From assembly GCF_005938655.1 (NCBI RefSeq), contig NZ_VCQT01000046.1, forward strand, positions 330,717 through 394,716: a stretch of 64,000 nucleotides of DNA, read 5' to 3'. Shown here piece by piece: positions 1-10,785 of the stretch. The stretch is from Alloalcanivorax gelatiniphagus. GTDB taxonomy: Bacteria; Pseudomonadota; Gammaproteobacteria; Pseudomonadales; Alcanivoracaceae. Position numbers and translations under genes: made by a program. Positions within the stretch are counted from its first letter, which is position 1. Every line of letters begins with the position of its first letter. The notes beneath the pieces were generated by a model, which saw only the letters and a program-made list of their open reading frames with translations, was not told the origin of the DNA and searched no databases.

Positions 1-2
1 AA

Positions 3-1118
3 AGCACCTTGAACAAGCGCTCGCCGGCGGTGGCGGCGCTGGAGCGCCACGGCTATGTGCCCCTGGGCAAGACCACCACGCCGGAGTTCGGCTGGAAGGG
101 CATCACCGACAGTCCTATGTGCGGACCCACCAACAACCCCTGGAACCCGGAGAAAACCGCCGGCGGTTCCAGCGGCGGCTCGGCGGCGGCGGTGTCGGCG
201 GGCATGGCGCCGCTGGCCCTGGGCACCGACGCCGGCGGTTCGATCCGCATTCCCGCCGCCTTCTGCGGCATCGTCGGCCACAAGCCCACCTTCGGCGAAG
301 TGCCGCACTGGCCGGCCAGCCCCTTCGGCACCCTGGCCCACGCCGGGCCCATGACCCGCACGGTCGAGGACTGCGCCCTGATGATGCAGGTGCTCACCGA
401 GGCGGACAGCCGTGATTCCCAGGCGGCGCCGCGCCGCCAGGTGGATTATCTGGCCGCCCTGCCCGGTGACCTGAAGGGCCTGCGCATCGCCTACAGCAAC
501 AACCTGGGCTATGTGGACGTGGACCCGGAGATCGAGCGGGCCACCGCCGACGCCATGGCGGTGTTCCGCGACCTGGGCGCCACCGTGGTGGAAGTGGACC
601 CGGGCTTCAGCAATCCCCTGGCCGCCTTCGGCCATCTGTTCTATGGCGGCGCCGCCAATGCCTGCCGGGACCTGGGACCACGCAGCCGGGCACAGATGGA
701 CCCGGGGCTGGTGCAGGTGGTGGAAAAGGCCGAGAAGCTGTCGATGCTGGATTATCTGGCGGCGGTCAATGAGCGCATGGCGCTGTCGGAGCGGATGGCG
801 GTGTTCCATCAGAAGTACGACCTGCTGCTCACCCCCACCTTGCCGATCACCGCCTTCGACACCAACCGGGAGGTGCCCCGGGACTGGCCCAACACCCGCT
901 GGCCCACCTGGACGCCCTTCACCTACCCGTTCAACCTGACCGGCCAGCCGGCCCTGTCGCTGCCCCTGGGGCTGGCCTCCGACGGCCTGCCCATGGGCCT
1001 GCAGATCGTCGGCCGGCGCTTCCAGGACGAGCTGGTGCTCAAGGCCGGCCATCAGTTCGAACAAACCCGGCCGTTTACCGGCCGCCCACCGTTGGCCACC
1101 GCCGGCCGGGAGGCGTGA
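3..1118 (+). CDS. Amidase signature family enzyme, 5'-truncated by the window edge
   Basis: About 370 C-terminal residues of an amidase-signature (GatA-like) serine hydrolase. The Gly/Ser-rich core GGSSGGSAAAV, with the cis-Ser of the Ser-cisSer-Lys triad, and the downstream GTDAGGSIRIPA segment holding the nucleophilic Ser are both visible. The family is usually about 460-500 residues, and the catalytic Lys and N-terminal part must lie before base 1. The reading frame is open to the window edge, so the in-frame TTG at 9 is not the real start. The stop is followed at once by the aminotransferase, so the two are probably co-transcribed. The substrate (amide, carbamate or hydantoin-like) cannot be told. 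The family call is secure, the function is not. Confidence 0.85.
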   Translation, partial: STLNKRSPAVAALERHGYVPLGKTTTPEFGWKGITDSPMCGPTNNPWNPEKTAGGSSGGSAAAVSAGMAPLALGTDAGGSIRIPAAFCGIVGHKPTFGEVPHWPASPFGTLAHAGPMTRTVEDCALMMQVLTEADSRDSQAAPRRQVDYLAALPGDLKGLRIAYSNNLGYVDVDPEIERATADAMAVFRDLGATVVEVDPGFSNPLAAFGHLFYGGAANACRDLGPRSRAQMDPGLVQVVEKAEKLSMLDYLAAVNERMALSERMAVFHQKYDLLLTPTLPITAFDTNREVPRDWPNTRWPTWTPFTYPFNLTGQPALSLPLGLASDGLPMGLQIVGRRFQDELVLKAGHQFEQTRPFTGRPPLATAGREA

Positions 1119-1120
1119 CC

Positions 1121-2323
1121 ATGAGCAACATCAATCTGGACACCGACTTCTACGAAACCGAGGACCCGATCTGGAACCCGGCGCTGCTCACCATTCCGGT
1201 GCCGGGCATCCGTCGCATGGTCAACCTGGCGGCGACCATGGACGATGTGATCCATCTGTCCATCGGCCAGCCGGACCTGAAGCCGCCGGAACATGTGGTG
1301 CAGGCCACGGTGGACGCCCTGCAGGCGGGCCAGACTGGCTACACCATGGACGCCGGCCTGCCGGAACTGCTGGAGGCCCTGGCCGAGTACTACGGGGAGC
1401 GCTATAACCGCACCCTGGTGCCGGAAAACATCATGATCACCACCGGCGCCACCGAGGCCATCTATCTGGCGCTCACCGCCACCTCGGCGCCGGGCCGCGA
1501 GTTCATCGTGCCGGAGCCGTCGTTCATGCTGTACGCGCCGCTGATCCGCATGAACGGCGGCGTGGTCAAGACCATCCCCACCCGCGCCGAGAACCAGCAC
1601 CAGCTCGATCCCCAGGAAGTGATCGACGCCATCGGCGCCAATACCTACGCCATCGTGCTGAACTCACCCAGTAACCCCACCGGCACCGTCTATCCCCGGG
1701 AAACCGTGGAGGCGATTGTCCAGGAGGCGGCCTACCGGGGGGTCTATGTGATCAGCGACGAGGTCTATGACCATCTGCTCTATGACGGCCGGGAATACCC
1801 CAGCGTGCTGTCATGCTGCTCGGACCTGGACCACGTCATGGTGGTCTCCAGCTTTTCCAAGACCTTCAGCATGGCGGGCATGCGCATTGGCTGGCTGATG
1901 GCCAGCCAGGGGGCGATCAAGAAACTGCGCCGCTACCATATGTTCACCACCACGGTGGCGAACACGCCCTGCCAATGGGCCGGGGTGGCCGCCCTGCGCG
2001 GCGACCGCACCTTTATCGACGATATGCTCACCGAGTATCAGCGTCGCCGGGACCGGCTGGTGGACCTGGTGGAACAGACCCCGCACCTGACCGGCTACCG
2101 GCCGGACGGCGCCTTCTACCTGTTCCCGTCGCTGCCCGAAGGGGTCAACGGCGGCAATGTGGCGCTGAAACTGCTGCGAGAAACCGGGGTGTGCACGGTG
2201 GCCGGGGAGACCTTCGGCGACAGCTGCGCCAACGCGCTGCGCATCAGCTATTCCACCTCCCTGGATCAGATCGAGGCGGCGTTCGAGCGCATCATTCCGT
2301 GGATGGAAAAGCAGGACTGGTAG
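1121..2323 (+). CDS. PLP-dependent class I/II aminotransferase
   Basis: A 400-residue fold-type I aminotransferase of the AspC/aromatic family. Visible landmarks are the Asn/Pro segment LNSPSNPTG, the PLP-ring Asp in the ISDEVYDHLLYDG stretch, and the Schiff-base Lys in SSFSKTFSMAGMRIGW. The ATG at 1121 was chosen over the GTG at 1115 because the GGGAGG ribosome site is about 7 nt from the ATG but almost touches the GTG. The gene starts 3 bp after the amidase stop, so amide hydrolysis and transamination may act on one nitrogen compound; this is inference. The amino donor and acceptor cannot be read from the sequence. Confidence 0.88.
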   Translation: MSNINLDTDFYETEDPIWNPALLTIPVPGIRRMVNLAATMDDVIHLSIGQPDLKPPEHVVQATVDALQAGQTGYTMDAGLPELLEALAEYYGERYNRTLVPENIMITTGATEAIYLALTATSAPGREFIVPEPSFMLYAPLIRMNGGVVKTIPTRAENQHQLDPQEVIDAIGANTYAIVLNSPSNPTGTVYPRETVEAIVQEAAYRGVYVISDEVYDHLLYDGREYPSVLSCCSDLDHVMVVSSFSKTFSMAGMRIGWLMASQGAIKKLRRYHMFTTTVANTPCQWAGVAALRGDRTFIDDMLTEYQRRRDRLVDLVEQTPHLTGYRPDGAFYLFPSLPEGVNGGNVALKLLRETGVCTVAGETFGDSCANALRISYSTSLDQIEAAFERIIPWMEKQDW

Positions 2324-2342
2324 GAAAGGAAAGGAGACCGCC

Positions 2343-2417
2343 GTAGGAGCGGCTGGGAGGCATTCCGCTTCAGCCGCGATCGGGTCAGACGGTGATCGCG
2401 GCTGAAGCCGCTCCTAC
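2343..2417. repeat. REP-like palindromic element pair
   Basis: Between the aminotransferase and secF (convergent genes) lie two inverted copies of a GTAGGAGCGGCT...CAGCCGCGAT element. The left copy (2343-2380) is 38 bp and carries an internal GGGAGGCATTCC segment; the right copy (2395-2417) is the short 23-bp form in inverse orientation. They can fold into a long stem. A close relative of the 38-bp form lies at 63711-63748. This is the typical look and position of a chromosomal REP/BIME element; it may also end transcription from both sides. Confidence 0.8.
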
Positions 2418-2440
2418 GACAGAGTGGGCGGGGCCCGCCC

Positions 2441-3364
2441 TCAGGGCATCTCGTCGATTTCTTCCTTCTCGGGGATCAGGAAATCTTCCTTGGAAACGCC
2501 CAGGGTGAACAGCAGGTTGGCGACCACATAGATGGACGAATAGGTACCCACGAAAATACCCACCAGCAGCGCCTCGGAGAAGGCCCGCATCACCTCGCCG
2601 CCGAAGAAGAACAGCGCCACCAGCACCAGCATGGTGGTGAATGAAGTGTTGATGGTACGGGTCAGCGTCTCGTTGATGGCGCCGTTGACGATCACATGGG
2701 GATCGGTTTCCCGGGTGTTGCGGAAGTTCTCGCGGATGCGGTCGGCGACCACGATGGAATCGTTCAGCGAGTAACCGATCAGCGCCAGCACCGCCGCCAG
2801 CACCGTCAGGTCGAACGGCCAGCGCAGCAGCGAGAACAGCCCCAGCACGATGATCACGTCGTGGAGCAGCGCCGCCACCGTGGCGATACCGAATTTGTTG
2901 GTGAAGCGGAACCACACGTACACCAGCATCAGCCCCAGGGCCATCAGCAGCGCCAGGCCGGACTGGTCACGCAGTTCATCACCCACCTGGGGGCCGACGA
3001 ATTCCACCTGCTTGAGCTGCAGCTCCCCGACCTTGCCTTCCAGGGTCTGGAACACCCGTTGCCCGACCTGATCCGCCTCGATGCCCTCCTGGGGCGGCAC
3101 GCGGATGCTGAGATCCCGCGACGAGCCGTATTGCTGCACCACCGCGTCCTCGAAACCGGCCTGCTCCAGGGTCTGGCGGGCCTTGGCGATGTCGATGTCG
3201 GTGCTGCTTTCCACCACCACGTTGGTGCCGCCGGTGAAATCCAGGCCCAGATTCAGGCCCCGGGTGGCGAGCAGGATGATGGAGCCGATCACCAGGCAGA
3301 TCGACATGATGCCGAGTACCTTGCGCGCCCCCATGAAGTTGATCATTTTCTTGCTCCCGGACAT
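2441..3364 (-). CDS. secF: Protein translocase subunit SecF
   Basis: The 307-residue SecF subunit of the SecDF-YajC complex, which uses the proton gradient to pull exported proteins through SecYEG on the periplasmic side. Features seen: an N-terminal membrane segment followed by LGLDFTGGTN, a periplasmic loop, then a cluster of five membrane helices including the conserved ALIGYSLNDSIVVADRIREN region. The ATG at 3364 follows AGGTGG; the GTG two codons earlier lacks a spaced ribosome site. It starts 7 bp after secD ends and is the last gene of the leftward queA-tgt-yajC-secD-secF run. Confidence 0.97.
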   Translation of the reverse strand: MSGSKKMINFMGARKVLGIMSICLVIGSIILLATRGLNLGLDFTGGTNVVVESSTDIDIAKARQTLEQAGFEDAVVQQYGSSRDLSIRVPPQEGIEADQVGQRVFQTLEGKVGELQLKQVEFVGPQVGDELRDQSGLALLMALGLMLVYVWFRFTNKFGIATVAALLHDVIIVLGLFSLLRWPFDLTVLAAVLALIGYSLNDSIVVADRIRENFRNTRETDPHVIVNGAINETLTRTINTSFTTMLVLVALFFFGGEVMRAFSEALLVGIFVGTYSSIYVVANLLFTLGVSKEDFLIPEKEEIDEMP

Positions 3365-3371
3365 AACCACC

Positions 3372-5252
3372 TCAGATGCTCAGTTTGGACGGCGCGCGAG
3401 CGCCGCGACCATAGGTCATTTCCACCAGCGCACGGGTGCCGATGATGGCCGTGAACATGGACGAGAGAATGCCGATGAACAGTGTCACGGCGAAGCCCTG
3501 CACCGAGCCGGTACCGGCGGAGAACAGGATCACGGCAACGATCATGGTGGTGATGTTGGCGTCCAGAATGGTGGTGAAGGCGCGGTTGTAGCCTTCATCG
3601 ATGGCCTCACGGGGACGGCGCCCGTTGCGCAGTTCCTCGCGGATGCGTTCGTAGATCAGCACGTTGGCGTCCACCGCCATACCCACCGTCAGCACGATAC
3701 CGGCGATGCCCGGCAGGGTCAGGGTAGCGCCCGGGATCAGTGACATAACACCGACGATGATCACCAGGTTACCGAGCAGGGCGATATTGGCGAAGATGCC
3801 AAAAACCTTGTACCACAGCAGCATGAACACCAGCACCAGGGCCATGCCCAGCACCATGGACTTGAGGCCCGCTTCGATGTTCTCGCGGCCCAGGCTCGGG
3901 CCGATGGTGCGTTCCTCGACGATGGTCACCGGCGCCGCCAGCGAACCGGCGCGCAGCAACAGCGCCAGCTCGGAAGCCTCCGCCGGGCTGTCCAGGCCGG
4001 TGATGCGGAAGCGGCTGCCCAGGGTATCCTGGATGGTGGCCACGTTGATCACATAGCGGTCGGTGGTGCTTTCCGGCACCTGGCGGCGCTCGCCGTTCTC
4101 GTCCTCGACGGTCTTCATGTCCGTCTTGGTTTCGATGAACAGCACCGCCATCGGGTTGCCCACGTTCTTGGAGGTCACCCGCTGCATGCTGCGGGCACCG
4201 GTGGAGTCCAGCTCCACGTTGACCTGGGGCGTGCCGCTCTGCTGATCGAAGCCCATCTGCGCGTTGGTGACCTGATCGCCGGTGGCGATCTTGGATTTCT
4301 CCAGAATCACCGGCCGGTTGTTCTGATCACGGAACGGGAAAATCTCGGTGCCCGGGGGGGCGATGCCGGTGGCGGCCCGCTGGGCGGAATACTGATCCGC
4401 CACCAGACGGAATTCCAGGGTGGCGGTGCGGCCCAGAATACGCCGCGCCTGGGAGGCGTCCTGCACGCCCGGCAACTGCACCACGATGCGGTCGGCGCCC
4501 TGGCGCTGCACCACCGCCTCGGCCACGCCCAGCTCGTTGACCCGGTTGTTGAGGGCGGTGCGGTTCTGCTCCACCGCGTAGTCCTGCAGTTCTTCCAGGG
4601 TCGAGGCGTTCAGGGTCAGCGTCAGGCGAGGGGTTTCCTCGGCCTGGTTCAGGGTGAACTCCGGCAGCGCCTTGCGCAGCGGCGCCCGGGCCGCGTCGGC
4701 GGCCACCTGGTCATCGAAGGTGGCCACCAGCTTGCGGCCGTCGATGGCCACATCGCGGTAGCGGATGCCCTCGTCGCGCAGCGCCATCTTGGCCTGGCCG
4801 GACCAGGCTTCCATGCGCTGCCCGATCACCGTTTCCATGTCCACCTGCAGCAGGAAATGCACCCCGCCGCGCAGGTCGAGACCCAGGTTCATGGGCGACG
4901 CGCCCACCGCGCGCAACCACTGCGGCGTGGTGGGGGCCAGGTTGAGGGCCACCACATAGTCGTCGCCGAGGCGGTCACTGATCAGTTGCCGTGCCCGCAG
5001 CTGGTCGTTGGTGCTGTCCAGCCTTACCAGCCAGGAAGTGTTAACGGTCTCGCCCGGGCCATGTTCCATGCCGGCCTGGTCCAGGGTCTCGGCCACCTGA
5101 CGGCGTACCGACGCGGGCACTTCCTCACCGGCGGCATTGGCGCTGATCTGGACGGCGGGCACATCCGGAAAGATGTTCGGCAGGGCGTACAGGCCGCACC
5201 CCAAAAGCACGGCCAACAACAGAAAAAACTTCCAACGCGGATAGCGGGTCAT
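3372..5252 (-). CDS. secD: Protein translocase subunit SecD
   Basis: A 626-residue SecD. An N-terminal membrane anchor is followed by a large periplasmic domain starting with the GLDLRGGVHFLLQVD motif (around residues 124-138), and a C-terminal block of membrane helices contains GMAVDANVLIYERIREELR. It works with SecF and YajC in the late steps of protein export. The length matches the family. It sits between yajC (11 bp upstream) and secF, the standard order in gammaproteobacteria. Confidence 0.98.
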   Translation of the reverse strand: MTRYPRWKFFLLLAVLLGCGLYALPNIFPDVPAVQISANAAGEEVPASVRRQVAETLDQAGMEHGPGETVNTSWLVRLDSTNDQLRARQLISDRLGDDYVVALNLAPTTPQWLRAVGASPMNLGLDLRGGVHFLLQVDMETVIGQRMEAWSGQAKMALRDEGIRYRDVAIDGRKLVATFDDQVAADAARAPLRKALPEFTLNQAEETPRLTLTLNASTLEELQDYAVEQNRTALNNRVNELGVAEAVVQRQGADRIVVQLPGVQDASQARRILGRTATLEFRLVADQYSAQRAATGIAPPGTEIFPFRDQNNRPVILEKSKIATGDQVTNAQMGFDQQSGTPQVNVELDSTGARSMQRVTSKNVGNPMAVLFIETKTDMKTVEDENGERRQVPESTTDRYVINVATIQDTLGSRFRITGLDSPAEASELALLLRAGSLAAPVTIVEERTIGPSLGRENIEAGLKSMVLGMALVLVFMLLWYKVFGIFANIALLGNLVIIVGVMSLIPGATLTLPGIAGIVLTVGMAVDANVLIYERIREELRNGRRPREAIDEGYNRAFTTILDANITTMIVAVILFSAGTGSVQGFAVTLFIGILSSMFTAIIGTRALVEMTYGRGARAPSKLSI

Positions 5253-5263
5253 AAGGCGTTACT

Positions 5264-5593
5264 TCAAATTGATTTGATGGTGCCCTTGGGCAGCGTGGCC
5301 TGGACACTCTGTTTTTGCAGCTTGATTTCCAGATTGTTGGCGATCTCGAGCACCACGAAGTCATCGGTGACCTTGGTGACGCGGCCGAGGATGCCGCCAC
5401 TGGTCATCACTTCGTCGCCTTTATTCAGGCTCTGCACCAGATTCTTGTGCTCTTTGGCGCGCTTTTGCTGGGGGCGGATCAGGAAGAAGTAGAACACCAC
5501 CACCATTACCACCAGCATGATCAGCTCAATGCCACCGCCGCCGGGTGCGGCGCCGCCAGCCTGAGCGTGGGCGGGAGAAATCAACCAATTCAT
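5264..5593 (-). CDS. yajC: Sec translocase accessory subunit YajC
   Basis: A 109-residue membrane protein with one N-terminal helix (LIMLVVMVVVFYFFLIRPQ), the RPQQKRAKEHK basic stretch after it, and a small C-terminal domain with the family's DEVMTSGGILGRV pattern. It binds SecDF in the inner membrane. It lies between tgt and secD on the same strand, as is usual. Confidence 0.97.
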   Translation of the reverse strand: MNWLISPAHAQAGGAAPGGGGIELIMLVVMVVVFYFFLIRPQQKRAKEHKNLVQSLNKGDEVMTSGGILGRVTKVTDDFVVLEIANNLEIKLQKQSVQATLPKGTIKSI

Positions 5594-5617
5594 TTACGTT
5601 ACTCCACGTTATCGTCG

Positions 5618-7788
<2,171 letters not shown>

Positions 7789-7798
7789 GGAACCGTCC

Positions 7799-8314
7799 TC
7801 ACCGCTTGCCGCTTTTTCCGCTCTTGCCCTTCGCGCCGCCCTTGGCGGCGGCGCCGGGCCGGGGCAACACCACGGTGGCGGTGAGCGACAGGCGGTCATG
7901 CAGGGTCTGGTGCGGGTGCACCAGCACCACCAGATAACCGGCGCCGAGGGTCAGCCAGGACAGCCCGGCGGCGGCGAAACGGGCCACCGTCTGCCAGAAA
8001 CGCATGGGGCCGCCCCGGTAGTCGCGCACCTGCAGGCGCCAGGCGCGCATGCCCAGGGTCTGGCCGCCGTGCAGCCAGAACCAGGCGTAAAAGGCCCAGG
8101 TTTCCAGGATCAGCAGCGGGAACAGCACGCCGCGCAGCACCATCGGGTCGGCGCGGGTGACGCCGTTGATGTCCTGCACCGGCAGGCCGGTATGGTTATA
8201 GAGAAGCACGAACAGGCCGGCGCTGACGAACCACAGGGCGATCACCAGGAAGCCGTCGTAAACCAGGGCCATAAAGCGTTTGAGCAAACCGGCGGGTTTG
8301 GCGTCTTCAATCAT
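7799..8314 (-). CDS. RDD family membrane protein
   Basis: A 171-residue inner-membrane protein with the RDD family layout: [18 protein letters not shown] at the start carries the Arg and Asp of the first helix, further hydrophobic segments lie at roughly residues 55-75 and 108-132, and [13 protein letters not shown] is the conserved loop. The tail is rich in Lys and Gly ([16 protein letters not shown]). Some RDD proteins act in ion or solute transport, but no role can be assigned here. It ends 10 bp before queA. It marks the last clearly core gene on the left of the catabolic island. Confidence 0.88.
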   Translation of the reverse strand: MIEDAKPAGLLKRFMALVYDGFLVIALWFVSAGLFVLLYNHTGLPVQDINGVTRADPMVLRGVLFPLLILETWAFYAWFWLHGGQTLGMRAWRLQVRDYRGGPMRFWQTVARFAAAGLSWLTLGAGYLVVLVHPHQTLHDRLSLTATVVLPRPGAAAKGGAKGKSGKSGKR

Positions 8315-8363
8315 GGGGGCTCCGACGGGCGGACCAGCGTCTGGCGACGAACGGATACGGAAT

Positions 8364-8390
8364 AAAAAGCCCGCGTTTAGCGGGAGCTTC
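8364..8390 (-). terminator. Rho-independent terminator, leftward
   Basis: Read on the minus strand, a CCCGC-TAAAC-GCGGG hairpin is followed by CTTTTTATT. It lies in the 294-bp gap between the TetR gene and the RDD gene and would stop transcripts coming out of the island's left end before they enter the RDD-queA-sec block. The rest of the gap (8391-8608) shows no convincing gene. Confidence 0.75.
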
Positions 8391-8608
8391 GTTTCATGCT
8401 GGGTAGCAGAGCGGGACTTGGCCCAATGCGCGAGTGTAGCAGAAACCGATTCAAAACCGCCAATGATCCGCCACCGGGCGCCTCTTGCCCAGACCCACTT
8501 CTGGCGAACTTTCTGTCGTGATCAATCCAAAGACCGCGCCTTGCCGGAGCGGGGTTCACCGAGGCGCCGATGCTCCGGGGCCTGACGTTAGAGCCATAGG
8601 GGCGCCGA

Positions 8609-9238
8609 TCAACCGTATTCAGTCCGCACATCGTGCCGGCGCTCCTTTAGCACCGCGTCCCGGATCATGCGCCAGACAAAATCACCTATCTCCTCTAGCG
8701 TGTAGCGACCATCGTCGCTAAACCAGGTGGCTACCCAGTTGAGCGCGCCGAGGCCTATAAGCCGCAGCAAATCAAGATCCACTTCCTTTCGAATTACCCC
8801 TTTCTCCGCCAGTGACTTGAGCATAGTCGCCCAGAGGGACTCATAACGGTCGCGCAACTTGATCATCTCCTTACGTGCCTCGCCGCGCAGAGAACGCCAC
8901 TCAAACAACAGTACATAGACCATGTCCGAGCCGCTGACCAGCATCTGAAGGTGCGCATTGATGCCTCTACGCAACTGCTCCACGGGTTCCGCCGCACCGG
9001 CCACGGCTTCGGAGACAGCAGTCGAGGTTTGCTCCAAACCAAGGCGCATCAGATCAACAAGAATATCCTCCTTGGCCTGATACCGGTAATGAAGGCTGCC
9101 GGGCAGCAAATTACACGCTTTTGCGATTTCTTTCACCGTGGTCCGGTCATAGCCCTGCTCACGAAACAGTCGAGCGGCGGATGTCAATACAAACTGACGA
9201 TCAGACCGGGCCGGACCGGCCGGGCGCTTTTTTCTCAT
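8609..9238 (-). CDS. TetR/AcrR family transcriptional regulator
   Basis: A 209-residue repressor. The N-terminal helix-turn-helix reads DRTTVKEIAKACNLLPGSLHYRYQAKEDIL (helices across about residues 29-58). The C-terminal ligand domain resembles regulators such as KstR2 and relatives that sense CoA thioesters, which is a family resemblance only. A strong GGAGGAGA ribosome site precedes the ATG. It is the only TetR gene inside the island and stands at its left edge, so it is my main candidate for the protein that binds the TTGGT-N6-ACCAA motifs found at four island promoters. It is transcribed leftward, alone. Confidence 0.9.
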   Translation of the reverse strand: MRKKRPAGPARSDRQFVLTSAARLFREQGYDRTTVKEIAKACNLLPGSLHYRYQAKEDILVDLMRLGLEQTSTAVSEAVAGAAEPVEQLRRGINAHLQMLVSGSDMVYVLLFEWRSLRGEARKEMIKLRDRYESLWATMLKSLAEKGVIRKEVDLDLLRLIGLGALNWVATWFSDDGRYTLEEIGDFVWRMIRDAVLKERRHDVRTEYG

Positions 9239-9395
9239 GGTTTTTCTCCTCCGGCCTCGGGGTACGGCGCGAATCCGAATTGCGAGAGTCCATTGCCTGC
9301 GTCAGACCGACGACTTCCCCGTAATGGCTCGTCACGCCGAAGATCCGCGCGGCCCGCTGATTTTCTCACAAGTCATCGGCTAAGCACCACCGGCC

Positions 9396-9411
9396 TTGGT
9401 CAGCTGGCCAG
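9396..9411. promoter_or_regulatory. Weak inverted-repeat operator candidate upstream of TetR gene
   Basis: TTGGTCAGCTGGCCAG matches the island motif TTGGTTRACCAACCAA at about 10 of 16 positions and is itself nearly palindromic around CAGCTG. It lies about 160 bp upstream of the TetR start in a 239-bp gap that holds no other gene. It could be an autoregulatory site. The match is poorer than the four other sites. Confidence 0.3.
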
Positions 9412-9477
9412 GGAGGAGGTCCGGGCCGTGTACGGTCTGCGTCGCACCGAATGCCGATGCTGCTTCGGTATCATGCC

Positions 9478-10710
9478 TTATACCAACGATTTCAATTCGG
9501 TGCTCGGATCTTTCAATGCTTCAACATCGACGTCCTTGCCTTGATATACAAGCTTCTTCCCGACCATGAAGGCCATGGGCAGATTTACCGCGTCAACGGC
9601 CACCAGCCGGCTTCCGCGTAAATAGAATACCACAAACGCTTCATCCGAGGGATCACCGCGAACCACCCGCTGATCGTGGTTTTGAGATAACCCCACCATT
9701 TGTAAGCGTACGTTAAACTGGTTCGACCAGAACCACGGCACGCTTGTGTAGGGCACGCGCTCACCCATAAGCGTCGCCGCCGCAGTACGAGCCTGATCGA
9801 CGGCATTCGCCACGGACTCAAGTCGTTGCATCTTTTCAAATAACAGATTCCGGTGGCGGGTACAGTCGCCGATCGCCAGGACAGCGGGATCCGCGGTACG
9901 AGTAAACTCGTCAACGACAATACCGTCATCACAGGGCAAGCCCGCGGCCTCGGCTAGAGCGGTTTCCGGAAGAACACCGATGGAAACAAGCACGATATCG
10001 GCCGGCACGATACCGCCGTTCGCCAATCTCACGCCCGTCACACAACCTTGCTCTCCCGCTTCGAAGCCGGTAACCGCGGTGTTCAAACGTACGTCCACGC
10101 CGGCGTCAGTATGCTTGGCGTAAAAGAATGCGGACATTTCCGGCCCAGTAACCCGTTGCATAAGCCGATCAGCGGCTTCCAGTACGGTGACATCGACGCC
10201 GCTCTTGTTTGCGCTGGCGGCGACCTCGAGACCGATATAGCCGCCACCCACGATGACCAAACGTTTCCCTGCAACTAATTGTTGGCGCAAGTTATCCGCA
10301 TCGGCTATATCATGCAAATAGTGAATGCCTTTCAAGTCCGCTCCCGGCGCATTCAAACGCCGAACACGCGATCCCGTGGCCAGGACAAGTTGATCGTATT
10401 TCAAGGTGCTCTGGTCCGACAACCGGATGATTTTGTTGTTTCGATCGATTTGCACGACTCGCACACCGAGCCGCAACTGATGACCCGCCTTTTCATATAT
10501 TGAACTTGGCTTCAAATACAGTGAACCCTGATCAACTTCGCCTGTCAGGTAATTCTTGGACAGAGGCGGGCGCTGATAGGGTGGGTGGGGCTCTTCGCCC
10601 ACCAGAATCACTTTATGCTGATATTTCTTTTGCAACAGTGTTGTCAAAAGCGCTCCCGCCGCGTGCCCGCCGCCAACGATGACCGTCGTTTGTTTCTGAT
10701 TGTTCGTCAT
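9478..10710 (-). CDS. Ferredoxin reductase of the CYP153 system (FAD/NAD(P)H-dependent)
   Basis: A 410-residue flavoprotein of the putidaredoxin/rubredoxin reductase type. It carries an N-terminal dinucleotide fold (VIVGGGHAAGALL), the PPYQRPPLSKNYL segment, a second dinucleotide fold (VIVGGGYIGLEVAA) and VLAIGDCTR near the C-terminus for FAD. It passes electrons from NAD(P)H to the ferredoxin encoded three genes upstream. It is the last gene of the ferredoxin-P450-dehydrogenase-reductase run, 75 bp after the GMC gene; no separate promoter is obvious in that gap. Confidence 0.93.
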   Translation of the reverse strand: MTNNQKQTTVIVGGGHAAGALLTTLLQKKYQHKVILVGEEPHPPYQRPPLSKNYLTGEVDQGSLYLKPSSIYEKAGHQLRLGVRVVQIDRNNKIIRLSDQSTLKYDQLVLATGSRVRRLNAPGADLKGIHYLHDIADADNLRQQLVAGKRLVIVGGGYIGLEVAASANKSGVDVTVLEAADRLMQRVTGPEMSAFFYAKHTDAGVDVRLNTAVTGFEAGEQGCVTGVRLANGGIVPADIVLVSIGVLPETALAEAAGLPCDDGIVVDEFTRTADPAVLAIGDCTRHRNLLFEKMQRLESVANAVDQARTAAATLMGERVPYTSVPWFWSNQFNVRLQMVGLSQNHDQRVVRGDPSDEAFVVFYLRGSRLVAVDAVNLPMAFMVGKKLVYQGKDVDVEALKDPSTELKSLV

Positions 10711-10785
10711 AGCCTATCTCTTTTCTACTGTGCCTTGGGGTCCGATTTCACGATTACAAACGCCATGGGGACGAGCACGCCGCAC

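Noticed and set aside
8391..8608. A minus-strand frame of about 84 codons between the RDD and TetR genes
   Set aside because: No start with a ribosome site, no family match, and it runs over the terminator.
8315..9477. Direct-repeat copy of the tRNA-Leu 3' end as an attachment site
   Set aside because: I searched by eye for TGGTACCAGAGG-like sequence at the left edge of the island and found none.
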